Source: Halomonas sp. (GTDB lineage: Bacteria > Pseudomonadota > Gammaproteobacteria > Pseudomonadales > Halomonadaceae). From it: DNA of 64,000 nt. Below the pieces are notes generated by a model that was not told where the DNA came from, did no database searches, and saw only the letters and a program-made list of their open reading frames with translations. Location: contig NZ_JAJUFQ010000006.1 in the NCBI RefSeq assembly GCF_029263665.1, positions 186,001 through 250,000 on the forward strand, given 5' to 3'. How positions within the stretch are numbered: the first letter of the stretch is position 1; the number at the start of each line of letters is the position of its first letter. A program made the position numbers and the translations under genes. Positions 25,679 to 35,036 of this stretch are shown one piece after another.

Positions 25679-26305
25679 TCATTGACCGGCTGTCAGCGTG
25701 CTGTAGCTGGTGATCAGATTGCGATAGTCAGGAATGTGGTTGGAGAAGAGTTCTCCCAATCCTTCGATATCGTTGCGCCAATCGCGATGCAGTTCACATG
25801 CGATGCCAAACCAGGTCATCAACTGCGCGCCGGCCTGAGACATGCGATCCCATGCCGCGTGGCGGGTCATGTCATTGAAGGTGCCCGAGGCGTCGCTGAC
25901 CACGAATACCTCGAAGCCTTCTTCCAGCGCGGACAGCGCGGGGAAGGCCACACACACTTCAGTGACCACGCCAGCGATGATCAGCTGCTTCTTGCCCGTG
26001 GCCTTGATGGCCTGAACGAAGTCCTCGTTATCCCAGGCATTGATCTGGCCAGGGCGGGCGATGTAGGGCGCATCGGGGAACATCTCCTTCAATTCGGGCA
26101 CCAGAGGACCATTGGGGCCGGTCTCGAAGCTGGTGGTCAGAATGGTCGGCAGGTTGAAATACTTGGCCAGATCCGCGACGGCCAGCACATTGTTCTTGAA
26201 CTTGTCCGGGTCAATGTCTCGCACCAGTGACAATAGCCCTGCCTGGTGATCCACCAGCAGCACGGCAGCATTGTTCTTGTCGAGGCGTACATATGGCTTG
26301 CTCAT
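25679..26305 (-). CDS. YcaC-like isochorismatase-family hydrolase
   Basis: 208 residues of the cysteine-hydrolase fold, close to E. coli YcaC throughout (YVRLDKNNAAVLLVDHQAGL at the start, IIAGVVTEVCVAFPALSALE, DRMSQAGAQLMTW). Visible catalytic residues are D19 and nucleophile C118. Position 84, lysine in most isochorismatase-like enzymes, is arginine (ARPGQINAWD), which I believe is usual in this subgroup. The natural substrate of YcaC is not known. AGGAGAA precedes the ATG. It is the second gene of a minus-strand pair with a pirin. Confidence 0.92.
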   Translation of the reverse strand: MSKPYVRLDKNNAAVLLVDHQAGLLSLVRDIDPDKFKNNVLAVADLAKYFNLPTILTTSFETGPNGPLVPELKEMFPDAPYIARPGQINAWDNEDFVQAIKATGKKQLIIAGVVTEVCVAFPALSALEEGFEVFVVSDASGTFNDMTRHAAWDRMSQAGAQLMTWFGIACELHRDWRNDIEGLGELFSNHIPDYRNLITSYSTLTAGQ

Positions 26306-26439
26306 GACATTCTCCTTTCAGGGGGGCTGGTGCCTGGATGGCACCGGTTTGCCTGACTGCCCAATGGCATGTTTTCGGGCAGCCAGGTCGAGGTAGCTGG
26401 CCTGACCTTCATGCCGGCCACCTCGTCAGCGATTGCCGC

Positions 26440-27315
26440 TTACGAGTCAGACATCTGTCCGAACTGGCCGTTATTGAGGTCGGCAATCGCCTGCACGATT
26501 TCCTGCTGGCTGTTCATGACGAATGGCCCATGTCCGACGATGGGTTCATCGATAGGCTCTCCACTCAGCAGCAGGACCTTGGCGTCCGTGTTGGTTTCGA
26601 TGCTGATGTCCTGGCCGGTGCGATCGAGCGCGATCATCTCTGCCTCGCGGACGACAGCATCTCCATTCACCTGTACGGTGCCGCGCAGCACGACCAGCAA
26701 TGTGGTCCAGCCCTCAGGCTGTGTCAGAGCACTGAAACTGCCCTGGTTGAGGCTCAGATCCCATACATTCATGGGGGTAAAGGTGTGTGCTGGACCTGTT
26801 TGCTCACCAAACTGACCTGCAATGATGCGTATCTGGCCGGCATCGTTGGGCAGCTCCACTGTCGGGATGTCACGCTCGACAATGGCCTGATATCCCGGTG
26901 CGGCCATCTTGTCCTTGGCGGGGAGGTTCACCCACAGCTGAACCATTTCCAGCTTGCCACCTGACTGGCTGAAAGCAGGAGAGTGAAACTCTTCATGCAG
27001 GATGCCAGCTCCTGCGGTCATCCATTGCACGTCTCCTGGCCCGATGACGCCGCCCTGGCCCGTCGAGTCTCGATGCGCCACTTCGCCGCTGTAGACGATG
27101 GTGACGGTCTCAAAGCCACGATGGGGGTGCTGGCCGACACCGCGAGGCTTGTTGGTGGGGACAAAATCCGTCGGGCCTGCATAGTCGAGCAACAGGAAAG
27201 GACTGGTCTGCTTGCCGTGGCTGTTGTACGAGAACAGAGAGCGCACCGGAAAGCCGTCACCCACCCAGTGAGGACGAGGGGCGTTGTAGATGCCGAGAGT
27301 CTTCTTCATGCTCAT
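26440..27315 (-). CDS. Pirin family protein (cupin, quercetinase-like)
   Basis: 291 residues with two cupin domains. Metal ligands of the N-terminal domain are visible: the HPHRGFETV pair of histidines near residue 60, and a His-Glu pair in GILHEEFHS near residue 103. Pirins bind Fe; some cleave quercetin, others act as regulators. The start is the ATG at 27315 with AAGGAG upstream. The frame stays open to 27939 but that stretch is antisense to a LysR gene. It is 134 bases upstream of ycaC on the same strand and divergent from that LysR gene, the probable regulator of the pair. Confidence 0.92.
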   Translation of the reverse strand: MSMKKTLGIYNAPRPHWVGDGFPVRSLFSYNSHGKQTSPFLLLDYAGPTDFVPTNKPRGVGQHPHRGFETVTIVYSGEVAHRDSTGQGGVIGPGDVQWMTAGAGILHEEFHSPAFSQSGGKLEMVQLWVNLPAKDKMAAPGYQAIVERDIPTVELPNDAGQIRIIAGQFGEQTGPAHTFTPMNVWDLSLNQGSFSALTQPEGWTTLLVVLRGTVQVNGDAVVREAEMIALDRTGQDISIETNTDAKVLLLSGEPIDEPIVGHGPFVMNSQQEIVQAIADLNNGQFGQMSDS

Positions 27316-27413
27316 GGCAATCTCCTTGAAAGTGTGATGCCAAGATGGTTGAAGAAAGCATAAACGTGGGACGCTGATCCATGTAGACTGCAAAAATTGA
27401 ACTGATAGTTCTA

Positions 27414-27447
27414 TTTGGTGAACGATGATGTTTGGTGAGCGATGATG
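27414..27447 (+). repeat. 17-bp tandem duplication of a ribosome site and start codon, with a six-codon leader ORF
   Basis: TTTGGTGAACGATGATG (27414-27430) is followed directly by TTTGGTGAGCGATGATG (27431-27447), 16 of 17 identical. Each copy carries GGTGA and a double ATG. The unit is not a multiple of three. Initiation in copy one gives ATG ATG TTT GGT GAG CGA TGA (27425-27445), and its stop overlaps the LysR start at 27442 as ATGA. Confidence 0.85.
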
Positions 27448-28350
27448 CAGGACCTGAACGATCTTTATTATTTCGTCCAGGCGGTGGAGCACGGTGGCTT
27501 CGCACCCGCTGGGCGAGTTCTGGGCATGCCCAAGTCGAAGCTCAGCCGCCGTATCGCTCATCTGGAAGAGCGCCTGGGCGTGAGGCTTATCCAGCGTACG
27601 ACACGTCAATTCGTGGTGACGGACATCGGCCGGACCTACTATGAACACTGCAAGGCCATGCTGGTGGAGGCTGAGGCCGCGCAGGAAGCCATTGACGGGA
27701 TTCAGGCAGAACCGCGTGGTACCGTGCGTGTCACTTGTCCCATCACTATGCTGCATGTGCATATCGGCTCCATGCTGGCGAACTTCATGGCGCTGTACCC
27801 AAAGGTCACACTGCATCTGGAAGCGACCAATCGGCGTGTCGATGTGGTCAGCGAGGGTGTCGATGTAGCGATTCGGGTGCGACCGCCGCCGATCGAGGAT
27901 AGTGATCTGGTCATGCGGGTGCTGGCGGATCGTGGCCAATGTCTGGTGGCCAGTCCTGCATGGGTTCGCAAGGAAGGCTTCCCCGTGTCGCCGGCTGACT
28001 TGAGCGGGTTGTCCAGCCTAGGCCTGGGCGCGCCGCAACAAGCGCATGCATGGGTGCTGTATGGGCCGGAAGATGCACAGGCCAGAGTGCCGCATTCACC
28101 ACGTTTTGTGACAACGGACATGATCGCGCTGCGCAATGCAGCACTAGCGGGGATAGGTGTTGTCCAGTTGCCTTTGCTGATGGTACGAGAGCAACTGGAG
28201 GAAGGTTCTCTGGTCAAGGTCGTGCCGGAGTGGGCACCGCGCCGGGAAATCATCCATGCTGTCTTTCCAAGCCGGCGTGGCATGCTGCCATCCGTACGTG
28301 CATTGGTGGATTATCTGGCCGCTCAATTTGCTGTCATTCATGAGGAATGA
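27442..28350 (+). CDS. LysR-family transcriptional regulator, probable regulator of the pirin/ycaC pair
   Basis: 302 residues: MMQDLNDLYYFVQAVEHGGFAPAG then LGMPKSKLSRRIAHLEERL and RLIQRTTRQFVVTDIG form the winged helix. The effector domain begins near residue 92 (GTVRVTCPITMLH). ATG codons at 27442 and 27445 are both possible. It is divergent from the pirin gene across 126 bases, the usual position of an activator of a neighbour. Its start region is duplicated, giving a small upstream ORF whose stop overlaps this start. The inducer is unknown. Confidence 0.9.
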   Translation: MMQDLNDLYYFVQAVEHGGFAPAGRVLGMPKSKLSRRIAHLEERLGVRLIQRTTRQFVVTDIGRTYYEHCKAMLVEAEAAQEAIDGIQAEPRGTVRVTCPITMLHVHIGSMLANFMALYPKVTLHLEATNRRVDVVSEGVDVAIRVRPPPIEDSDLVMRVLADRGQCLVASPAWVRKEGFPVSPADLSGLSSLGLGAPQQAHAWVLYGPEDAQARVPHSPRFVTTDMIALRNAALAGIGVVQLPLLMVREQLEEGSLVKVVPEWAPRREIIHAVFPSRRGMLPSVRALVDYLAAQFAVIHEE

Positions 28351-28364
28351 GATGACAGAAAGGG

Positions 28365-28730
28365 TCACTGCCTGTCAGTGAACTGGGCAAGATTCAGCTC
28401 ATGGCTCTTGCCTAGCCACATCACTCCTTGGGTATGGTCGAACAGGTCATCGTCGGTGCCGAGGTGAACGAAAATGTCGAGGTCGCCACGGTTCAGGGCG
28501 AGCCAGGGAATGATGTCGCCAAAGGTTTCTGGAGCGAAGGACAGTTGGCAGCTCCAGAGGGGATGTGGCCCTACTGGTTTCTGGTGAAAGCGACCGATCC
28601 GAATCGGAAAATGTTCGGCGCATTTTTCTGCCAAGGCCTGTGCCTTGGCCATGCCCGCCTCATCCGTGTAGTAGAGGTGGGCATGGTAGTAGCGGATGGC
28701 ATCAGGGGAAAAAGGGGCGGTGACGGGCAT
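28365..28730 (-). CDS. DOPA 4,5-dioxygenase family protein
   Basis: 121 residues from the ATG at 28730 (MPVTAPFSPD). Family motifs are YYHAHLYY near residue 15, RIGRFHQKPVGPHPLWSC near 45-62, and DLDIFVHLGTDDDLFDHT near 85-102; the repeated histidines are the expected Fe(II) ligands. Such small extradiol-type enzymes cleave catechol rings, but the substrate is untested in most bacteria. No good ribosome site precedes 28730. The frame is open to 28802, and an upstream 15-bp duplication contains another ATG at 28766, so the start is uncertain. It follows the sugar-binding-protein gene on the same strand and is convergent with the LysR gene. Confidence 0.8.
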   Translation of the reverse strand: MPVTAPFSPDAIRYYHAHLYYTDEAGMAKAQALAEKCAEHFPIRIGRFHQKPVGPHPLWSCQLSFAPETFGDIIPWLALNRGDLDIFVHLGTDDDLFDHTQGVMWLGKSHELNLAQFTDRQ

Positions 28731-28750
28731 GATGGCACTCTGCTCTGCAG

Positions 28751-28780
28751 TGGTGGAACGAAGCATGGTGGAACGAAGCT
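28751..28780 (-). repeat. 15-bp tandem duplication at the 5' end of the DOPA-dioxygenase-like gene
   Basis: TGGTGGAACGAAGCA (28751-28765) is repeated as TGGTGGAACGAAGCT (28766-28780). Read on the minus strand it encodes LRST-type repeats if translation starts upstream of 28780, and otherwise lies in the leader. Confidence 0.85.
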
Positions 28781-28832
28781 CCAGCATGCCTGTTGACCCC
28801 ATTGTTTTCCAGCGCCCTGATGAAGCCCGAGT

Positions 28833-30128
28833 TCACCAGTTGCGCCGTCCGATACGGGTCAGTTCACCCTGCAGTTGAGCTACCGCGGTGGTGCCATCGA
28901 TGTCGCCGGAAAGTACCTCATGGACACGGTTGAACAGCGCATTGGACACACGGGGGTAGGCTGCCTTGGTGATCGAGGATGGACGCGGTATGCCGCCGAC
29001 CAGAGTGTCATAGAGTTCACCCATGGAAGGGTTGCTGGCGAGTACTTCCGGATCCTGGTAGAGCGCTTCGATGGTCGGGTTCATGCCAGCTTCGATGGCA
29101 TGCTCACGCTGCTGTGGCACTGCCGTGATATAGGCGACCAGTTCGGCGGCCAGTTGCGGGTGTTTGGAGTAACGCGACACTGCCAGGTTCCAGCCCCCCA
29201 GGGTCGCTGCCGATGCACCATCGGGGCCGTGTGGAAGCGGGGCCATGCCGATCTTGTCCTGGACGGCACTACCGTCGCCATTGGCCAGGTTCCATACATA
29301 GGGCCAATTACGCAGGAAGAGGGCGTTGCCGGACTGGAACACGCCCCGGGTTTCTTCCTCGGTATGGTTGAGTGTACCTTCGGGGGATATCGTGCCGATC
29401 CATGCTGCCGCCATGTCCAGGGCAGCCGCCGCTTCAGGATTGTCGATGGTCACTTTGCCCTCGGCATCGACGAGAGTACCGCCGCCATGGCTGGCAATCC
29501 ATTCCAGGGCATTGCAGCTCAGGCCTTCATAAGCGCGGCCCTGGAACACATAGCCCCAGAAGTCCTTGTTGCCTTCGGCACGTTCTGCGTCCTGAATCTC
29601 GTTGGCGGTGGCCGTCAATTCCTCCCAGGTCCGAGGCACCGGCTTGGCGTATTTTTCAAGCAGGTCCTTGCGGTAATAGAGCAACCCGGCATCGGTGTAC
29701 CACGGCAAGGCGACCAGACGTCCATCGATGGTGTTGTTGTCGATCAGGGCGGGAAAGAAGCCATCGCTAGCCGTATCGGGCAGATATTCGGAGAGATCCG
29801 CCAGGTGCTCCGACAGTAGGCCTGGCCAGACGATATCGACAAACAGTACATCGACTTCGTCCGACTCGCTCCCCAACAGCTGCTGATACAGGGACATGCG
29901 TTCTGTCGGGTTGTTCGGGGTGGAGACGATATCGACCTGATGGCCGGTTTCCTTGGCCCAGCGCTTGGCCAGGATCGGGCAGTAGTCGTTGGCATCAGCG
30001 GAACCGCAGGCAACGGAGATGGTCTCGGCCATGGCCTGGGGAGCAGCCAGTGCGGCGCCTGCAACGGCAAGGCCCAACAGACTGCAGCGCTGAAGTTTGC
30101 GTAGTGATGGCATAGTGAACAGGGTCAT
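28833..30128 (-). CDS. ABC sugar-binding protein (second copy, ThuE/AglE type)
   Basis: 431 residues. A signal peptide (SLLGLAVAGAALAAPQAMA) ends near residue 34. The mature protein is a bacterial family 1 binding protein: ISVACGSADANDYC with two N-terminal cysteines, DVLFVDIVWPGLLSEHLADL, WGYVFQGRAYEGLSCNALEW and HGPDGASAATLGGWNLAVS. It is clearly paralogous to the protein encoded at the head of the operon, sharing these motifs almost word for word. It is the last gene of the transporter set, downstream of the ATPase. A 6-bp repeat abuts its ribosome site. The same-fold proteins ThuE and AglE bind trehalose and other alpha-glucosides. Confidence 0.92.
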   Translation of the reverse strand: MTLFTMPSLRKLQRCSLLGLAVAGAALAAPQAMAETISVACGSADANDYCPILAKRWAKETGHQVDIVSTPNNPTERMSLYQQLLGSESDEVDVLFVDIVWPGLLSEHLADLSEYLPDTASDGFFPALIDNNTIDGRLVALPWYTDAGLLYYRKDLLEKYAKPVPRTWEELTATANEIQDAERAEGNKDFWGYVFQGRAYEGLSCNALEWIASHGGGTLVDAEGKVTIDNPEAAAALDMAAAWIGTISPEGTLNHTEEETRGVFQSGNALFLRNWPYVWNLANGDGSAVQDKIGMAPLPHGPDGASAATLGGWNLAVSRYSKHPQLAAELVAYITAVPQQREHAIEAGMNPTIEALYQDPEVLASNPSMGELYDTLVGGIPRPSSITKAAYPRVSNALFNRVHEVLSGDIDGTTAVAQLQGELTRIGRRNW

Positions 30129-30139
30129 CGAATCATCTC

Positions 30140-30169
30140 TTGTCGTTGTCGTTGTCGTTGTCGTTGTCG
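30140..30169 (-). repeat. Hexanucleotide repeat (TTGTCG x5) beside a ribosome-binding site
   Basis: Five perfect copies of TTGTCG on the plus strand (CGACAA on the coding strand) end 12 bases before the ATG of the second binding protein. The probable AAGAGA ribosome site is formed partly from the last copy. Slippage would change leader length but not reading frame. Confidence 0.93.
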
Positions 30170-30239
30170 AGCGTTGATGTCGTGGCTGAAGGCGATTGGT
30201 GAACGGGCGTACTTGTCGAAGGCCTGGCGAGTCGTACTG

Positions 30240-31346
30240 TCAGGCCGCGGCACGTACCCCATGGGCCGACAATGCCTTGTCTTCGTGGTCGAACAGGTGG
30301 GCATGGGCAACATCCACGCTCAGGCCCACTCGCTGCCCGATCTGCCAGCGGCTGGGCGCGTCACCTCGATGGATCAGCAAGGTGTCACCAGCCTTGGGTT
30401 CCAGGTAGACATAGATCTCGTTACCCAGGTACTCGATATTGACGATCTTGAAGTCGTTGTCGCCGGCTGGTTCCGTCAGGCCCAGGTGTTCCGGGCGTAT
30501 GCCGAACGTCAGCTTGTCGCCTTGTGTGGTGTTGCGCGCGTCGTGGGGCAGCATCAGGTCGCCGATACCGGGAACATGGACCTGACAGCCTTCTGTACCG
30601 TTTCCGGTGAGTTGGGCGGGCATGAAGTTCATGTTCGGCGAGCCAATGAAGCTGGCGACAAAGCGTGTGGCCGGGCGCTGATAAAGGTCCTCGGGACTAC
30701 CGACCTGTTCCACGCGACCTGCGCGCAGCACCACGATCTTGTTGGCCAGCGTCATGGCTTCGACCTGGTCGTGGGTGACATACACCACGGTGGAACCGCG
30801 CTGGTGATGAAGGCGAGCGATTTCGTTGCGCATCTGTACTCGCAGGGAAGCGTCCAGGTTGGACAGAGGCTCGTCGAACAATAGAATGTCCGGGTTACGG
30901 GCCATGGCACGACCCATGGCCACACGCTGGCGCTGACCTCCGGACAGCGCCTTGGGCTTGCGCTCGAGCAGTTCCTCCAGCTGGAGCGTGCGTGCGGTTT
31001 CCATGACGCGCTGTTCGACCGTCTGGGCGTCCTCCTTGGCCAGCTTGAGGCCGAAGGCCATGTTGTCGTACACCGTCATGTGCGGGTAAAGCGCATAGGA
31101 CTGGAACACCATGCCGACGCCGCGTTCCCGGGGAGGCAGGTCGTTGACCACACGATTGCCGATCTTGAGTTCGCCGGAGGTGATGGATTCCAGACCGGCG
31201 ATCAGGCGTAGCAGGGTCGACTTGCCGCAGCCGGAAGGCCCGACGAAGACTACGAAGTCTCCATCGCCGATGGAAAGATCCACATCCTTGATGATGTGAG
31301 TACTACCGAAGACCTTGTTGAGTTTTTCCAGTGTCACGCTTGCCAT
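30240..31346 (-). CDS. ABC transporter ATPase of the alpha-glucoside system (MalK/UgpC/ThuK type)
   Basis: 368 residues. Walker A GPSGCGKST near 36-44, Q-loop FQSYALYPHMTV, signature LSGGQRQRVAMGRA, Walker B ILLFDEPLSNLDA and the H-loop VTHDQ are all intact. A C-terminal OB-fold regulatory region from about 235 (FIGSPNMNFMPAQL, FGIRPEHLG) places it in the MalK/UgpC group of sugar importers. AGGAG lies eight bases before the ATG. It sits between the alpha-glucosidase and second binding-protein genes and energises the two permeases. Confidence 0.94.
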   Translation of the reverse strand: MASVTLEKLNKVFGSTHIIKDVDLSIGDGDFVVFVGPSGCGKSTLLRLIAGLESITSGELKIGNRVVNDLPPRERGVGMVFQSYALYPHMTVYDNMAFGLKLAKEDAQTVEQRVMETARTLQLEELLERKPKALSGGQRQRVAMGRAMARNPDILLFDEPLSNLDASLRVQMRNEIARLHHQRGSTVVYVTHDQVEAMTLANKIVVLRAGRVEQVGSPEDLYQRPATRFVASFIGSPNMNFMPAQLTGNGTEGCQVHVPGIGDLMLPHDARNTTQGDKLTFGIRPEHLGLTEPAGDNDFKIVNIEYLGNEIYVYLEPKAGDTLLIHRGDAPSRWQIGQRVGLSVDVAHAHLFDHEDKALSAHGVRAAA

Positions 31347-31446
31347 GAGAGGGCTCCTGACGCTCTGTGAAAAGCGCTGGCCAGGCGGGTATTCATGATG
31401 GCCGACGCTCTTGTTGATCGAGATATCGCTATGGGGTGATGGAGGG

Positions 31447-33102
31447 CTATCGTTCGATGGCGATATAGGCCGCCTGGTAAGGCGGCAGGGTCAACTGATC
31501 CTGGGCCAGCTCGGCATGGAAGCCATGCCCTTCTCCGCCAGAACCTTCCGCTCCGTCGAGGAGCCTGCCGGATGCCGGCAACTGGCACTGCTGTTTGCGG
31601 CCCAGAAGATTGAAGACACACAGCAGGTGCTCGTTTTCAGTTCGGCGGGTGAAGCCGAGCAGGTCCTCTCCCAGGTCGAGCAATTCCAGTTCTCCTTCGA
31701 TCAAGGCTGGATGAGCGCGGCGGAAGGCCAGTAGACGGCGCACGGCGTGCAGGGTCGAGTTGCTGTCCTTCTCCTGACAGGCGACCGCCAGTGGGCGCTG
31801 AGCGTCGGAGACAGGCAACCAGGGAATGATGCTGCTGTCTTTCCCGTTGCTGGAAAAGCCGGCATTTGCCGCAGAGGTCCAGGGCATTGGTGTACGGCAA
31901 CCGTCGCGGCCCTTGAACTCCGGCCACAAGACCTTGCCATAGGGATCCTGAATCCTGTCGAAAGGTACGTCCGCCTCGGGCAGGCCAAGCTCTTCACCCT
32001 GATACAGACAGACACTGCCGCGCAGAGAGAACAGCAAGGCCAGGGCCACCCTGGGATAGGCGCGAGGGTCTTCACCGTCACCCCAGCGGCTGGCGCAGCG
32101 CTTGACGTCATGGTTGGACAATGCCCAGCACGGCCAGGCATCACCCGCTAATTGCTGAAAGCGCTCGATCACGCCATGCAGATAGGCAGGCGAATGCGGA
32201 TCGTTGAGCAGGTCGAAGGTGTAGGCCATGTGCAGCTTGTCGCCGCCAGAGGTGTATTCCGCCATCCGCTCCAGTGGATTGTCGTCTCCGATCTCGCCGA
32301 CTGTGGTCGTGCCCGGATATTCGTCCATCAGCTTGCGCAGGCGCTGCAGGAAGACCAGATTTTCCGGCTGGCTCAGGTCGTGGACATGACGCTGTCGGCT
32401 ATAGGGGTTGGTAGCGGGCGCGCCCATGGTCTGCTCGCCGGATTCCACCGCAGGGTTGTCCTTGAGTGATTGGCTGTGGAAGTAGAAGTTGACGGTATCC
32501 AGGCGGAAACCATCGACACCAAGATCCAGCCAGAAACGCATGTTATCGAGCTGGGCCTGCTGTACCTCCGGGTGATGGAAGTTCAGGTCGGGCTGGCTGG
32601 TCAGGAAGTTATGCAGATAGTACTGGCTGCGCCGAGCATCGAAGGTCCAGGCAGAACCGCCGAAGATGGAGAGCCAGTTATTGGGCGGCGTGCCATCGGC
32701 CTTGGGGTCAGCCCACACATACCAGTCCGCGCGTGGGTTATTGCGGTTCTGGCGGCTTTCACTGAACCAGGGATGCTGGTCGGAGGTATGGCTGATGACC
32801 TGGTCGATAATGACTTTGAGCCCCAGGGCATGGGCGCGTTCTAGCAGCGCCTTGAAGTCCTCCAGTGTGCCGAACATGGGATCGACATCACGATAATCGG
32901 AGATGTCGTAACCAAAGTCGGCCATCGGTGAAGTGAAGAACGGCGATAGCCAGATACCATCGACACCGAGGCTGGCGACATAGTCCAGGCGCTCGATGAT
33001 GCCACGCAGATCGCCGATGCCGTCTCCGTTGGCATCCATGAAGCTGCGAGGATAGATCTGGTAGATCACGCCGCCACGCCACCAGGTCAGATTGTCTTGC
33101 AT
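31447..33102 (-). CDS. aglA: GH13 alpha-glucosidase (HaG-like)
   Basis: 551 residues of glycoside hydrolase family 13: WWRGGVIYQIYPRSF, a calcium-loop-like DANGDGIGD, nucleophile D202 in DGFRLDTVNFY, acid/base E270 in TVGEIGDDNP, and the third acid in LSNHDVKR. From memory it closely resembles HaG, the alpha-glucosidase of Halomonas sp. H11, whose catalytic residues sit at nearly the same positions. It has no signal peptide, so it splits imported maltose-like sugars in the cytoplasm. I start at the ATG at 33102 with AAGGA eight bases upstream, not at 33120. It lies inside the transporter operon, as aglA does in rhizobial aglEFGAK. Confidence 0.95.
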   Translation of the reverse strand: MQDNLTWWRGGVIYQIYPRSFMDANGDGIGDLRGIIERLDYVASLGVDGIWLSPFFTSPMADFGYDISDYRDVDPMFGTLEDFKALLERAHALGLKVIIDQVISHTSDQHPWFSESRQNRNNPRADWYVWADPKADGTPPNNWLSIFGGSAWTFDARRSQYYLHNFLTSQPDLNFHHPEVQQAQLDNMRFWLDLGVDGFRLDTVNFYFHSQSLKDNPAVESGEQTMGAPATNPYSRQRHVHDLSQPENLVFLQRLRKLMDEYPGTTTVGEIGDDNPLERMAEYTSGGDKLHMAYTFDLLNDPHSPAYLHGVIERFQQLAGDAWPCWALSNHDVKRCASRWGDGEDPRAYPRVALALLFSLRGSVCLYQGEELGLPEADVPFDRIQDPYGKVLWPEFKGRDGCRTPMPWTSAANAGFSSNGKDSSIIPWLPVSDAQRPLAVACQEKDSNSTLHAVRRLLAFRRAHPALIEGELELLDLGEDLLGFTRRTENEHLLCVFNLLGRKQQCQLPASGRLLDGAEGSGGEGHGFHAELAQDQLTLPPYQAAYIAIER

Positions 33103-33136
33103 GAGGTCATTCCTTGTCATTGTAGAGAAAAGAGGC

Positions 33137-34020
<884 letters not shown>

Positions 34021-34024
<4 letters not shown>

Positions 34025-35022
34025 TGCTCGACTCCCAGTTGACGGCGGCCGAGATAGAGGTAGATGACCACGGCGAAGGAGATGATCAGGAACAGCAGCG
34101 TCGAGGCCGCACTGCCGTAGCCCACGTCCTGGAATTCCACCAATTGCTGGCGGGCATAGATCGACATGGTCATGGTGCTGGTGGAGTTGGATGTCAGCAC
34201 ATAGATCACATCGAAGACACGCAATGCATCGAGCAGACGGAAGATCACTGCGACCATCAATGCGGGAGTGATCAACGGCAGAGTGACGCGAAAGAACACC
34301 TTGAGTGGATGGATGCCATCGACTTCAGCCGCTTCGTAGCAGTCGCTGGGCAGCATCTGCAGCGCTGCCAGCACCAGCAGGGCAACGAAGGGAATGGTCT
34401 TCCACACGTCGACCATGATCACTGCCCACATGGAAAGGTCTGCGTCGGCAGTCCAGGCCAGAGGAGCGTCGATGATGCCAAGCAGCATCAGCAGGTGGTT
34501 GATGATGCCGAACTGGTCATTGAGCATCCAGGCCCACATCTTGGCGGAGACAATGGTGGGGATGGCCCAGGGGATCAGTACCGCGGCACGCACCAGCATG
34601 CGCCCCTTGAACTCGGCATTGAGCAGCAAGGCGACGATGATGCCGAATACGACCTCCAGCGATACCGAAACCACCGCGAAGTAAACGGTATTCCATACCG
34701 ATGTCCACCAGATCGGGTCGGCGAGAAGGCCGTACCATGCGCCGTCATCGTGGACCAGGTAGTTTTCAAAGCCGATGAACATGCCGCCGGTGGTGTCGGA
34801 CAATGAGGCATCGGTAAAGCTCAGGTAGAAAGTACGCAGCAAAGGCCAGGCTGCCACGATGAGCAGAGACAGGAGCATCGGGGTAAGGAACAGCCAGGCG
34901 GCACGGACCCGCTGACGACGCACCTTGGTGCCGCGATACCCTGTGTGGCTAGTGGATAGTGAGCCAGCACTGTCGGATGCAGGGCGGTCAGATACGCTAT
35001 TGTCGGACACAGTGGATGTCAT
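34021..35022 (-). CDS. ABC sugar permease, MalF/ThuF/AglF type
   Basis: 333 residues. About 45 polar N-terminal residues precede six helices. The EAA loop (YEAAEVDGIHPLKVFFRVTLPL) is near 232-254. The ATG at 35022 has GAGGAA seven bases upstream; the frame extends only seven codons further to a TTG inside the binding-protein gene. Same operon as the upstream binding-protein gene (14 bases apart) and the downstream permease (overlapping). Confidence 0.93.
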
Positions 35023-35036
35023 GATGGGTTCCTCGC

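Noticed and set aside
26440..27939. A 499-codon open frame on the minus strand that would extend the pirin by 208 residues
   Set aside because: The extension is antisense to a well-supported LysR gene and has no domain features. A strong AAGGAG site precedes the internal ATG at 27315.
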